From contig NZ_PJZF01000004.1 of assembly GCF_002858675.1 (NCBI RefSeq), positions 186,001 to 250,000 of the forward strand: 64,000 nt of DNA, in the 5' to 3' direction. The notes below the pieces were generated by a model. The model was not told the origin of the DNA. It made no database searches and saw nothing but the letters and a program-made list of their open reading frames with translations. Shown here one piece after another: positions 43,537-51,078 of the stretch (position 1 is the first letter of the stretch; every line of letters starts with the position of its first letter). Source of the DNA: Chimaeribacter californicus (lineage in GTDB: Bacteria; Pseudomonadota; Gammaproteobacteria; Enterobacterales; Enterobacteriaceae). The translations under genes were made by a program, and so were the position numbers.

Positions 43537-44610
43537 TCACAGCGTGTTGCCGAGCTTGAAACCCTGCTCGGTATCGCCTTTGCGCGTGTAGGAGAAACCG
43601 TCAGCGCCTACAGTGACCGCCTCTTCGCCCGGGTCTTCACGCGCTATGACGGGCTGCACGGTGCCGTCCAGCGTCAGCACCCGTGACCCCTCGTGGTACC
43701 AGCTCGGTACCACCGGGCTGCCCCACCAGTCGCGGCGCTGGTTATCGTGCACATCCCAGCTCACCACCGGGTTGTCCGGGTCACCGGTGTAGTAGTCCTG
43801 GGTGTAGATTTCGATGCGGTGGCCATCCGGGTCACGCAGGTAGAGGTAGAAGGCGTTAGAGACGCCGTGGCGGCCAGGCCCGCGCTCGATCATGTCTGAT
43901 TTGCGCAGCGCGCCGAGCTTGTCGCAAATCGCCAGGATGTTGTGTTTCTCATGGGTGGCGAAAGCGATATGGTGCATCCGCGGGCCTGCACCGCCGGTCA
44001 TCGCGGTGTCATGCACCGTGGCTTTGCGGCGCATCCAGGCGGCGTACACCACGCCGTTCTCATCACGGATCTCTTCCGTGACGCGGAAGCCCAGCCCCTG
44101 CATATAGTCCACCGCACGCGGCACGTCCGGTGTGATCTGGTTGAAGTGGTCAAGGCGTACCAGCGCGCCGGGCGTGTAGAGGTCATAGCGCCAGGCCAGG
44201 CGGTCAACATGCTGCACGTCGTAGAAGAATTCATAGGGGAACCCCAGCGGATCTTCGACCCGTACCGCATCGCCCACGCCTTTGACAAAACCGTTCACAC
44301 GGCGCTCGGTTTTGCAGCCCAGCGCCTGATAATAGGCTTCGGCACGGTCCACATCTTCCGGTGCGCGGACACGGAAAGCGAAGGCTGCCACCGCCGCCAC
44401 CGGGCCTTCACGCAGCACCACGTTGTGATGGATGAACTCTTCCAGCGAGCGCAGGTACAGCGTTTTCTCATCCTCAGCGGTGACATGCAGGCCAAGGATA
44501 TCGACATAGAACTCACGCGCCGCGCTCAGGCTGGTGACCTGGATTTCCATATAGGCACAGCGCAGGACATCCGGCGCAGGCAGGGAGGTGGTCAGGGTTG
44601 GTGTCTTCAT
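43537..44610 (-). CDS. hpaD: Homoprotocatechuate 2,3-dioxygenase, type I extradiol (vicinal oxygen chelate)
   Basis: A 357-residue two-domain enzyme. Metal ligands are His155, His214 and Glu267. Second-sphere residues Asn157, Trp192, His200, Arg243, Tyr257 and Arg293 fall at exactly the numbers known for Brevibacterium fuscum HPCD. The C-terminal GFSYTRKGDTEQGFKLGNTL also matches that enzyme. It opens the ring of 3,4-dihydroxyphenylacetate to 5-carboxymethyl-2-hydroxymuconate semialdehyde. The E. coli W HpaD is an unrelated LigB-fold protein of about 283 residues, so this is a non-orthologous replacement at the same map position. The start at 44610 is preceded by a duplicated GAAGAGAA element; the extension to 44712 is rejected. 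Confidence 0.95.
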   Translation of the reverse strand: MKTPTLTTSLPAPDVLRCAYMEIQVTSLSAAREFYVDILGLHVTAEDEKTLYLRSLEEFIHHNVVLREGPVAAVAAFAFRVRAPEDVDRAEAYYQALGCKTERRVNGFVKGVGDAVRVEDPLGFPYEFFYDVQHVDRLAWRYDLYTPGALVRLDHFNQITPDVPRAVDYMQGLGFRVTEEIRDENGVVYAAWMRRKATVHDTAMTGGAGPRMHHIAFATHEKHNILAICDKLGALRKSDMIERGPGRHGVSNAFYLYLRDPDGHRIEIYTQDYYTGDPDNPVVSWDVHDNQRRDWWGSPVVPSWYHEGSRVLTLDGTVQPVIAREDPGEEAVTVGADGFSYTRKGDTEQGFKLGNTL

Positions 44611-44614
44611 TATG

Positions 44615-44638
44615 ATGTTCTCTTCAATGTTCTCTTCA
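44615..44638. repeat. Perfect 12-bp tandem duplication at the hpaD ribosome-binding region
   Basis: ATGTTCTCTTCA occurs twice head to tail, ending 5 bases from the hpaD start codon. On the minus strand each copy gives TGAAGAGAACAT, so the purine-rich Shine-Dalgarno-like GAAGAGAA is present twice, at 10 and 22 bases from the ATG. Confidence 0.8.
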
Positions 44639-44677
44639 GGGTCAGAATAGGTTGCCCCGGCAGCCGGGGAGAGTGGG

Positions 44678-46132
44678 TTACACACCCCATTTAGGGATGG
44701 GGTGATCGCCAAACGAGATACAGACGTTCTTCATTTCCGCGAACACCTCGAAACTGTACTCGCCCCCTTCACGGCCGGTGCCGGAGGCTTTCACGCCGCC
44801 GAACGGCTGGCGCAGGTCGCGCACATTCTGCGTGTTGACAAACACCATGCCGGCTTCGATGTTGCGTGCCAGACGCAGGACTTTGCTGACGTCTTTCGTC
44901 CAGATATAGGAGGCGAGGCCATACTCCACGTCATTCGCAAGGCGCAGGCCCTCCGCTTCATCTTTGAACGGCAGCAGGCAGGCCACCGGGCCAAAGATCT
45001 CCTCCTGCGCCACGCGCATCCGGTTATCGACGTCGGCCAGCACCGTGGGGCGCAGGAAATTGCCGTGGCTCAGGCCCGCCGGTTTGTCCGGGCCGCCCGC
45101 CAGCAACGTGGCCCCTTCCTCAATGCCGAGGCGGATATAGCCGGAGACTTTTTCCCAGTGCTGCGGGCTGATCAGCGCCCCGACCTGGGTCTCCGGGTTG
45201 GTCGGGTCGCCTACCCGCAGGCGGTTGGCGCGCTCGGCAAAGCGTTTGACGAACTCCGGGTAGATGCTCTGTTGGATGAAGATGCGTGACCCGGCGGTAC
45301 AGCGCTCACCGTTCAGGGAAAAGATGGTGAACAGCGCGGCATCCAGCGCCCGATCGATGTCGGCATCTTCAAACACCAGCACCGGCGATTTACCCCCCAG
45401 CTCCATCGAATATTTTTTCAGCCCGGCGCTCTGCATAATCTTGCGGCCGGTCGCGGTGCCGCCGGTAAAGGAGATGGCGCGCACATCGTGATGGCGCACC
45501 AGCGCATCGCCGGCCGTCGCGCCATAGCCCTGCACCACGTTGAGTACCCCGGCCGGGATGCCCGCCTCCAGTGCCAGTTCACCGAGGCGATCGGCGGAGA
45601 GCGGCGACAGTTCCGACATCTTCAGCACCGCCGTATTTCCCAGCGCCAGGCAGGGCGCAGTTTTCCAGGTGGCGGTCATGAACGGTACGTTCCACGGTGA
45701 CACCAACGCGCAGACGCCCACCGGCTGAACCAGGGTGTAGTTGAGCATTTTGTCGTCAACCGGATAGGTGCGGCCGTTCATCTGCTGGCAGATTTCAGCG
45801 AAGAACTCAAAATTGTGCGACGCGCGCGGGATCAGCACATTTTTGGTCTGGTGAATCGGCAGGCCGGTGTCCGCCGTTTCCATTTCCGCGATGGCCGGGA
45901 CATTCTCGTCAATCAGCTCGCCAAGGCGGCGCATCAGGCGCGCACGCTCTTTCATCGGCGTATTGGCCCAGCCGGGGAAGGCGTTTTTGGCAGCTTCCAC
46001 CGCCTGATGCACCTCTTTTTCACCCCCCGCCGCGACCTCCGCCAGCACCTCGCCGTTCGCCGGGTTGGTGGTAGTGAAGTAGTCGTTGCCGGGAACGTTT
46101 TTGCCGTTGATCCAGTGATTAATCTTTTTCAC
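44678..46132 (-). CDS. hpaE: 5-carboxymethyl-2-hydroxymuconate semialdehyde dehydrogenase
   Basis: A 484-residue aldehyde dehydrogenase of the HpaE type: SPWNVPFMTATWKTAPCLALGNTAVLKMSELSPLSADRLGEL, Glu in SMELGGKSP, catalytic Cys in NGERCTAGSR, and PFGGVKASGTGREGGEYSFEVFAEMKNVCI. It oxidises the ring-cleavage semialdehyde with NAD+. The start overlaps the hpaG stop by 4 bases. It is only distantly similar to the SSADH gene in the same cluster. Confidence 0.95.
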   Translation of the reverse strand: MKKINHWINGKNVPGNDYFTTTNPANGEVLAEVAAGGEKEVHQAVEAAKNAFPGWANTPMKERARLMRRLGELIDENVPAIAEMETADTGLPIHQTKNVLIPRASHNFEFFAEICQQMNGRTYPVDDKMLNYTLVQPVGVCALVSPWNVPFMTATWKTAPCLALGNTAVLKMSELSPLSADRLGELALEAGIPAGVLNVVQGYGATAGDALVRHHDVRAISFTGGTATGRKIMQSAGLKKYSMELGGKSPVLVFEDADIDRALDAALFTIFSLNGERCTAGSRIFIQQSIYPEFVKRFAERANRLRVGDPTNPETQVGALISPQHWEKVSGYIRLGIEEGATLLAGGPDKPAGLSHGNFLRPTVLADVDNRMRVAQEEIFGPVACLLPFKDEAEGLRLANDVEYGLASYIWTKDVSKVLRLARNIEAGMVFVNTQNVRDLRQPFGGVKASGTGREGGEYSFEVFAEMKNVCISFGDHPIPKWGV

Positions 46133-47412
46133 TTCAGGCTCTCCTCAAACTGTTGTTCACTCACAATGCGGTTGGTTAACCGGCCCACGCCTTCGATCTC
46201 CACCACCACCTCATCGCCGGGGTTAACGTCTGCCAGCCCTTTGGGCGTGCCGGTGGCGATCATGTCGCCCGGTTGCAGCGTCATAAATTCACTCAGGTAG
46301 GCGATCAGGAAAGGCACATCGAACACCATGTCACGCGTATTGCCGGACTGGCGTAACTCGCCATTGATGAAGGTTTTCAATTGCAGGTTTTGCGCGTCAG
46401 GGATGGCGCTGCGCGGAACAACGGCAGGCAGCAGGGGCGTCAGGGTGTCGCGGCTTTTGACGCGCAGGTTCGGCCGGTAATAGTTTTCGAGGTAGTCGCG
46501 TACTGCGTAGTCATTGCATAGCGTATACCCCTCCACGTACTCCAGTGCCTGCCCGCGGCTGACGTTGCGCGCCGTTTTGCCGATCACCACCACCAGCTCC
46601 GCTTCGTAGTGCATATAGTCGACATTATCCGGCCGTACGCTGACACAGTGATCGCCGGTGAGGCTGTTCGGGGCTTTGATGAACACCAGCGGCTCTTCCG
46701 GCGCTTTAAATTCCAGCTCGGCGGCGTGATCGGCGTAGTTAAGGCCCAGGGCGAACAGGGTGGCATGCCCCTCCGGCTGGGTTTGCGCCTCAGCCTGGGT
46801 GCTGAAGTGGTTATGCAGCGGCGGCAGGCCCGCTGCGCGGATCACCACTTCATCACCGGGGTTCACCTCAATGCGCTGCTGCGGCGTGCCAAGCAGGATC
46901 ACGTCCCCCGCCTGCAACGTCGCGAAATCACTCAACGCGGCGATCAGTTCCGCGGCATTACGGTGAAGATCCGCTGTGGACCAGCGCTGCTTCCCGACAC
47001 CGTTTACCTCGGTAATGATCTCCAGCGCACTGATGTCTTTCAGGGGGGCCGGCTCACCTATCGGGCAGAAGCCGTCACGGCACTTCGCCTTAATTGCCGG
47101 GCGATAGAAGCTCTCTTCCGCCAGGCTGAGATCGTTTGCCAGCGCGTACCCCTGGATGAAAGCAGCGGCATCGGCAGCGGCCACCTTGCGTGCGGTCTGG
47201 CCGATGATGACAGCCAGCGTGCCGCCGCTGAATGTTTGCTGCCGGCTGGGTAACGCGATGGTGTCGCCGTCACGGCGGTGCGTGTTGCGCGGCTTGATGA
47301 ACCAGACCGGCGTTTTTGGCGGCGTCTGGTAGGGCGATTGATGGAAGCGATCATGCCAGGCTTCCGTCTGCGAACGGTGGTTGAGTGCTACGGCAAAAAC
47401 AGACCTTTTCAT
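46129..47412 (-). CDS. hpaG: Bifunctional 4-hydroxyphenylacetate degradation isomerase/decarboxylase
   Basis: A 427-residue protein made of two fumarylacetoacetase-like repeats (about 1-205 and 210-427). Each half has the GDVILLGTPQQRIEVNPGDEV or GDMIATGTPKGLADVNPGDEV signature. The second half also carries ALGLNYADHAAELEFKAPEEPLVFIKAPNSL. It decarboxylates and isomerises 5-oxo-pent-3-ene-1,2,5-tricarboxylate. The start at 47412 (Met-Lys-Arg-Ser) has AAGGA 6 bases upstream and fits E. coli HpaG. It is the first gene of the long catabolic operon, downstream of a repressed promoter. Confidence 0.95.
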   Translation of the reverse strand: MKRSVFAVALNHRSQTEAWHDRFHQSPYQTPPKTPVWFIKPRNTHRRDGDTIALPSRQQTFSGGTLAVIIGQTARKVAAADAAAFIQGYALANDLSLAEESFYRPAIKAKCRDGFCPIGEPAPLKDISALEIITEVNGVGKQRWSTADLHRNAAELIAALSDFATLQAGDVILLGTPQQRIEVNPGDEVVIRAAGLPPLHNHFSTQAEAQTQPEGHATLFALGLNYADHAAELEFKAPEEPLVFIKAPNSLTGDHCVSVRPDNVDYMHYEAELVVVIGKTARNVSRGQALEYVEGYTLCNDYAVRDYLENYYRPNLRVKSRDTLTPLLPAVVPRSAIPDAQNLQLKTFINGELRQSGNTRDMVFDVPFLIAYLSEFMTLQPGDMIATGTPKGLADVNPGDEVVVEIEGVGRLTNRIVSEQQFEESLK

Positions 47413-47448
47413 CATGATTCCTTGAGTCAACTTGGCGCCATTGCCACT

Positions 47449-47466
47449 TCATTAACATGTTAATGA
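47449..47466. promoter_or_regulatory. HpaR operator at hpaG (perfect 18-bp palindrome)
   Basis: TCATTAACATGTTAATGA is a perfect palindrome 37-54 bases before the hpaG ATG. It lies at or just past the predicted transcription start, where a MarR-type repressor would block initiation. A near copy occurs at 47636-47651. In E. coli W, HpaR binds two such sites at this locus. Confidence 0.75.
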
Positions 47467-47470
47467 GTTA

Positions 47471-47500
47471 TTATTAGCGCGGGGAATTGAACAAGGTCAA
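47471..47500 (-). promoter_or_regulatory. Sigma-70 promoter of the hpaG operon
   Basis: On the minus strand TTGACC (-35, 47495-47500) and TAATAA (-10, 47471-47476) are separated by 18 bases. The predicted start falls within the palindromic operator. Confidence 0.5.
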
Positions 47501-47618
47501 TAGCTTGTTTTGATGATTTAACATAGAAAAAACGTGGGGTTTACTGATTTTTATAATTATAAAACAAGGAGTTACATTTTAAGCGCGTCTAAATTTGTTA
47601 TATTTTTGTTATTGCATT

Positions 47619-47634
47619 TGTGATGCGTATCACT
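47619..47634. promoter_or_regulatory. CRP-cAMP binding site
   Basis: TGTGATGCGTATCACT matches TGTGA-N6-TCACA with one mismatch. It lies next to the second HpaR operator. Catabolite control of hpa genes by CRP is known in E. coli W. Confidence 0.65.
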
Positions 47635-47635
47635 C

Positions 47636-47651
47636 TATTAACCTGTTAATG
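47636..47651. promoter_or_regulatory. Second HpaR operator, upstream of hpaR
   Basis: TATTAACCTGTTAATG differs from the 16-base core of the hpaG operator at two positions. It lies 103 bases before hpaR, next to the CRP site, and probably mediates autoregulation. Confidence 0.65.
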
Positions 47652-47753
47652 GGTTTGGTGTTTTTTAGCGTGTCATTATTGGGGTGTCGCCAGGGCGATG
47701 TGAAAGGTATACTTCATTTTTCTCCTGGCCCCTGACCATAAAGCGATACTGAT

Positions 47754-48206
47754 ATGTACTATTCCCTGACTATTGCGTTACTTCAGGCCCGTGAAACCGC
47801 GATGGGGTACTTTCGCCCCATCCTGAACCGCCATAACCTGACGGAACAGCAGTGGCGCATCATCCGTATTCTGGCTGAACACCGTTCGTTGGATTTTCAT
47901 GCGCTGGCGCAGGAGGCGTGCATTTTGCGCCCCAGCCTGACCGGCATCCTGACGCGCCTTGAACGCGATGGGCTGGTATTCCGGCTGAAGCCCCTGAACG
48001 ATCAGCGCAAACTCTTTGCATCACTGACGCCGCAAGGCGTGGCGCTGTATCAAAAAGCCTGTGATGAGATTGAGGCAGGTTACCGGCAGATCGAGCAGCA
48101 GTTTGGCCAACAAAAAATGGATCAGCTCAAAACGTTGCTGGAAGAGTTCAATACGTTGCAGGCCGGTGAGGCGCCTGTTGAGGATGTCCGGGATTTGACC
48201 GGCTGA
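47754..48206 (+). CDS. hpaR: MarR-family repressor of the hpaG operon
   Basis: A 150-residue MarR-type regulator closely matching E. coli HpaR: SLTIALLQARETAMGYFRPILNRHNLTEQQWRIIRILAEH, CILRPSLTGILTRLERDGLVFRLKPLNDQRKLFASLTPQG. The second segment is the winged helix-turn-helix. It is divergent from hpaG and should bind the two palindromic operators between them, being released by 4-hydroxyphenylacetate or related ligands. Confidence 0.95.
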   Translation: MYYSLTIALLQARETAMGYFRPILNRHNLTEQQWRIIRILAEHRSLDFHALAQEACILRPSLTGILTRLERDGLVFRLKPLNDQRKLFASLTPQGVALYQKACDEIEAGYRQIEQQFGQQKMDQLKTLLEEFNTLQAGEAPVEDVRDLTG

Positions 48207-48425
48207 AGAGGGTAGGGGCAGCACATCTGCAATAAGGGAAACAAGACAGTCGCCGCCTGATGTCACCACAGCTTTCCGTGATCCCTGTCGTCATTCGCTG
48301 AACATGCCCCTAAGTGGCGCAAGTGAGATCACGCGCCGGTAACCTCCCCAGAAAACGGCGATGACGCCATACGTCATGTGTTGTGTTATTAGAAACGGAA
48401 CAAGTGGCAATGGCGGGTAAGCAGA

Positions 48426-48449
48426 GCGGGCGGCCAGTCGGCCGCCCGC
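48426..48449. terminator. Hairpin between hpaR and the SsuA-like gene
   Basis: A perfect 10-bp stem (gcgggcggcc/ggccgcccgc, 4-base loop) lies 24 bases past the stop of the minus-strand SsuA-like gene. There is no clear U-tract on either strand, so termination may be weak. Confidence 0.5.
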
Positions 48450-48472
48450 GTTAGGGTGTTTTCTGTGCGGCC

Positions 48473-49444
48473 TTACTTCTTCAGCGCGGCGTCCTGTGAC
48501 CAGGTGGCGCTGCGCACGTCTACTTTGACCGGCAGCAGGCCAATCTGGGTGAATTTATCCGCCAGCGCCTGTTGCTGGGTAAAGACTTCCGCCGTCATGC
48601 GTTCAGCGCCGAACGGCATCCGCGCCAGCGCCCGTGCCCAGATCGCCTGCTCCAGCCCGGTGGATTGCGACAGGATTTTGGCCGCGTCATCCGGGTGGCT
48701 GTTCGCCCAGCTGCTCAGCGTCGCCAGTTCATCCACCACCTGTTTGGCGGTGTCCGGGTAGTGGTCAGCAAATTTGCGGCTGGCCAGGTAGAAGGTGTAG
48801 TGCGGCACCAGCCCCTCTGCATTCTTAATCAGGCGGGCCTTGGCGTGGGTTTCCACTTCCGCGTAGAACGGGTCCCAGATCACCCAGGCATCCACCGCTC
48901 CGCGCTGGAAGGCGGCGCGGGCATCGCTGGGCGGCAGGTAGACCGGCGTGATGTCTTTGTAGTTCAGTCCGGCGTTTTCCAGCGCGCTGACCAGCAGGTA
49001 GTTCACGTCTGAGCCTTTGTTCAGCGCCACGCGCTTGCCTTTCAGGTCTGCCACGGTTTTTATTGGCGAGTTTTCCGGCACCACAATCGCCTCGGTTTTC
49101 GGGTTCGCCGGGGAGTGGCCAAGATAGACCAGATCGGCCTGTGCCGCCTGGGCAAAGGTCGGCGGCGCATCACCGGTGGCCGCCAGGTCGATACTGCCGA
49201 CGTTCAGCCCCTCCAGCATCTGCGGCCCGGCAGGGAATTCCACCCAGCGCACCTTAATTCCCTGTTTTTTAAAATCTTCATCCAGCGTGCCGCGGTATTT
49301 CAGCAGCGCAAAGATATTGGCCTTCTGGTAGCCGATATTCACGGTCTCGGGCTTTTCAGCTGCAAACGCAGATGCGCTGGAAGCGGTCAGCGCCAGCCCC
49401 AGGGCCACCGCGCTGAACATTGAGGGGAATCCTTTTTTATCCAT
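48473..49444 (-). CDS. Aliphatic sulfonate ABC transporter substrate-binding protein (SsuA-like), orphan
   Basis: A 323-residue exported binding protein with a Sec signal (1-29; the Lys-Lys at 3-4 favours the ATG at 49444 over the one at 49420). The mature part matches SsuA: VNIGYQKANIFALLK, EFPAGPQMLEGLNVGSIDLAATGDAPP, VADLKGKRVALNKGSDVNYLLV and AVDAWVIWDPFYAEVE. No ssuBC permease or ATPase gene adjoins it. It shares its fold and motifs with the C-terminal domain of the sigma-54 regulator at 13175-15076, so both may recognise the same class of sulfonates. Confidence 0.9.
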   Translation of the reverse strand: MDKKGFPSMFSAVALGLALTASSASAFAAEKPETVNIGYQKANIFALLKYRGTLDEDFKKQGIKVRWVEFPAGPQMLEGLNVGSIDLAATGDAPPTFAQAAQADLVYLGHSPANPKTEAIVVPENSPIKTVADLKGKRVALNKGSDVNYLLVSALENAGLNYKDITPVYLPPSDARAAFQRGAVDAWVIWDPFYAEVETHAKARLIKNAEGLVPHYTFYLASRKFADHYPDTAKQVVDELATLSSWANSHPDDAAKILSQSTGLEQAIWARALARMPFGAERMTAEVFTQQQALADKFTQIGLLPVKVDVRSATWSQDAALKK

Positions 49445-49840
49445 TTTTTTATCTCATCTCTGGGAAACGGGGCGACCGTGCAAATGCCGCTGCGCTGCAC
49501 GGAATGCCCCCATCCTGACGAGCTGAGGCTGAATTGAAAACGGCTTTATCGGAATAATATATGACTAATTACTAAATGCTTTTTATGGATTTAGATAGTT
49601 GGGCAGTGGGTAAATGGCACTCAGCAGAATAAAACGCGCCCTTCCTGACCTTATAAAAATGCCGTGCCGGGGAGTACACTTTTTCAGCGGTTTTTTTCGA
49701 TTCTCTTTTTTAAGATCAATGCGCTATCGCAGGTTGCTGCGATACATTCTTGTGTCTAGACTTCAATAAAATCATTATAATTTTGCGATGAAACTCTCAA
49801 AATATTTGTTCACTTCAGCGTAGGACGCGTAGATTGCATC
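49445..49840. other. Divergent control region between the SsuA-like gene and sotB
   Basis: A 396-base AT-rich region. It includes an inverted repeat tatcgca/tgcgata (49725-49731 and 49738-49744), a TATAAT -10-like hexamer at 49776-49781, and a TCTAGA site at 49755. No gene is seen. Confidence 0.45.
49725..49781 (+). promoter_or_regulatory. Probable sotB promoter with upstream palindrome
   Basis: TATAAT at 49776-49781 lies 60 bases before the sotB ATG. No good -35 hexamer is at 17 bases. A 7-bp inverted repeat (49725-49744) just upstream may bind an activator that compensates. Confidence 0.35.
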
Positions 49841-51031
49841 ATGACTGACACCTTTACGGAACTCCCCCAGACTTCACGCCGCGTGCAGTGGTCCCGCGTG
49901 CTGCTGCTCAGCATCAGCGCCTTTATTTTTAATACCACAGAATTTGTGCCGGTGGGGTTGTTGACGGACATCGCGCAAACCTACCACATCGATGCCGCGC
50001 AGGCGGGCTGGATGCTGACCATCTATGCCTGGGTGGTGGCGCTGATGTCACTGCCGCTGATGCTGGTAACCAGTAAAGTCGAGCGCAAATCCCTGCTGCT
50101 CTGGACGTTTGTGGTGTTCATCCTCAGCCATGTGCTGTCGGTCTTGGCATGGAACTTCTGGATACTGGTGGCCGGGCGCATCGGCATTGCGCTGGCCCAT
50201 GCGATTTTCTGGTCAATCAGTGCCTCGATCGCCATCCGCGTGGCACCGCCAAGCAAGAAAACCCAGGCGCTGAGTATGCTGGCGACCGGCACCGCGCTGG
50301 CAATGGTACTTGGCCTGCCGCTGGGGCGGATTATCGGCCAGCTGCTCGGCTGGCGGATGACCTTCGTCGCGATTGGCGTGTCCGCTGTCGTCACGCTGGT
50401 GATGCTCTACAAACTGCTGCCGCCGCTGGCGAGTGAGCACCACGCGTCACTGAAAAGCGTGCCGGCCCTGCTGCGCCGGCCGATGCTGTTCAGCCTCTAT
50501 GTGTTCACCGCGCTGGTGTTCACCGCGCACTACACCGCTTACAGCTATATTGAGCCGTATATCAAAGAGATCGGCCAGATGGGTGATGGCTTCACCACCT
50601 TGCTGCTGCTGGTGTTCGGCGGGGCGGGGATTATCGGCAGCCTGCTGTTCGGCTTTATGGGCGAGCGTTTCACCACCACGCTGCTGATGCTGTCGATTGC
50701 GCTGATTACCCTTTCGATGTTCCTGCTGAATTTTGTGGCGACCAACGCACTGGAGATGCTGATCCTCAGCGTGTTCTGGGGCATGGCGATCATGATGGTG
50801 AACCTGTCATTCCAGGTGAAAGTGCTGGCGACGGACGCCAACTCGCCGGACATCATCATGTCGATTTACTCGTCGATTGTGAACCTGGGTATCGGCCTCG
50901 GCGCGCTGCTCGGTAACCAGATTATCCTGTTCTCCGCGCTGGGGGATATCGGCGAAACCGGGGCGGCGATTGGGCTGCTGACCTTTATCCTGCTGGCGCT
51001 CTATCTGCGCAAACAGGCGAAACTCCGCTGA
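49841..51031 (+). CDS. sotB: Sugar efflux transporter SotB
   Basis: A 396-residue twelve-helix MFS drug/sugar exporter. FNTTEFVPVGLLTDIAQTYHIDAAQAGWMLTIYAWVVALMSLPLMLVTSKVERK, LAHAIFWSISASIAIRVAPPSKKTQALSMLATGTALAMVLGLPLGRIIGQLLGWR and YIEPYIKEIGQMGDGFTTLLLLVFGGAGI match SotB (YdeA). It exports arabinose, IPTG and related sugars. It is a single gene, ending at a hairpin shared with the convergent MocR-type gene. Confidence 0.93.
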   Translation: MTDTFTELPQTSRRVQWSRVLLLSISAFIFNTTEFVPVGLLTDIAQTYHIDAAQAGWMLTIYAWVVALMSLPLMLVTSKVERKSLLLWTFVVFILSHVLSVLAWNFWILVAGRIGIALAHAIFWSISASIAIRVAPPSKKTQALSMLATGTALAMVLGLPLGRIIGQLLGWRMTFVAIGVSAVVTLVMLYKLLPPLASEHHASLKSVPALLRRPMLFSLYVFTALVFTAHYTAYSYIEPYIKEIGQMGDGFTTLLLLVFGGAGIIGSLLFGFMGERFTTTLLMLSIALITLSMFLLNFVATNALEMLILSVFWGMAIMMVNLSFQVKVLATDANSPDIIMSIYSSIVNLGIGLGALLGNQIILFSALGDIGETGAAIGLLTFILLALYLRKQAKLR

Positions 51032-51037
51032 CGTTTC

Positions 51038-51069
51038 TGCGCCGGGCCTGCCCCGGCGCATTCCCCTTT
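51038..51069. terminator. Bidirectional terminator between sotB and the MocR-type gene
   Basis: A perfect 9-bp stem (tgcgccggg/cccggcgca, 5-base loop, 51038-51060) is followed on the plus strand by TTCCCCTTTC. Confidence 0.55.
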
Positions 51070-51078
51070 CTGTCCCGG

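Larger units (their letters stand above)
47413..47753. other. hpaG-hpaR divergent control region
   Basis: A 341-base AT-rich intergenic region. It contains the hpaG promoter, two HpaR-type operators and a CRP site, each listed separately. Confidence 0.7.
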
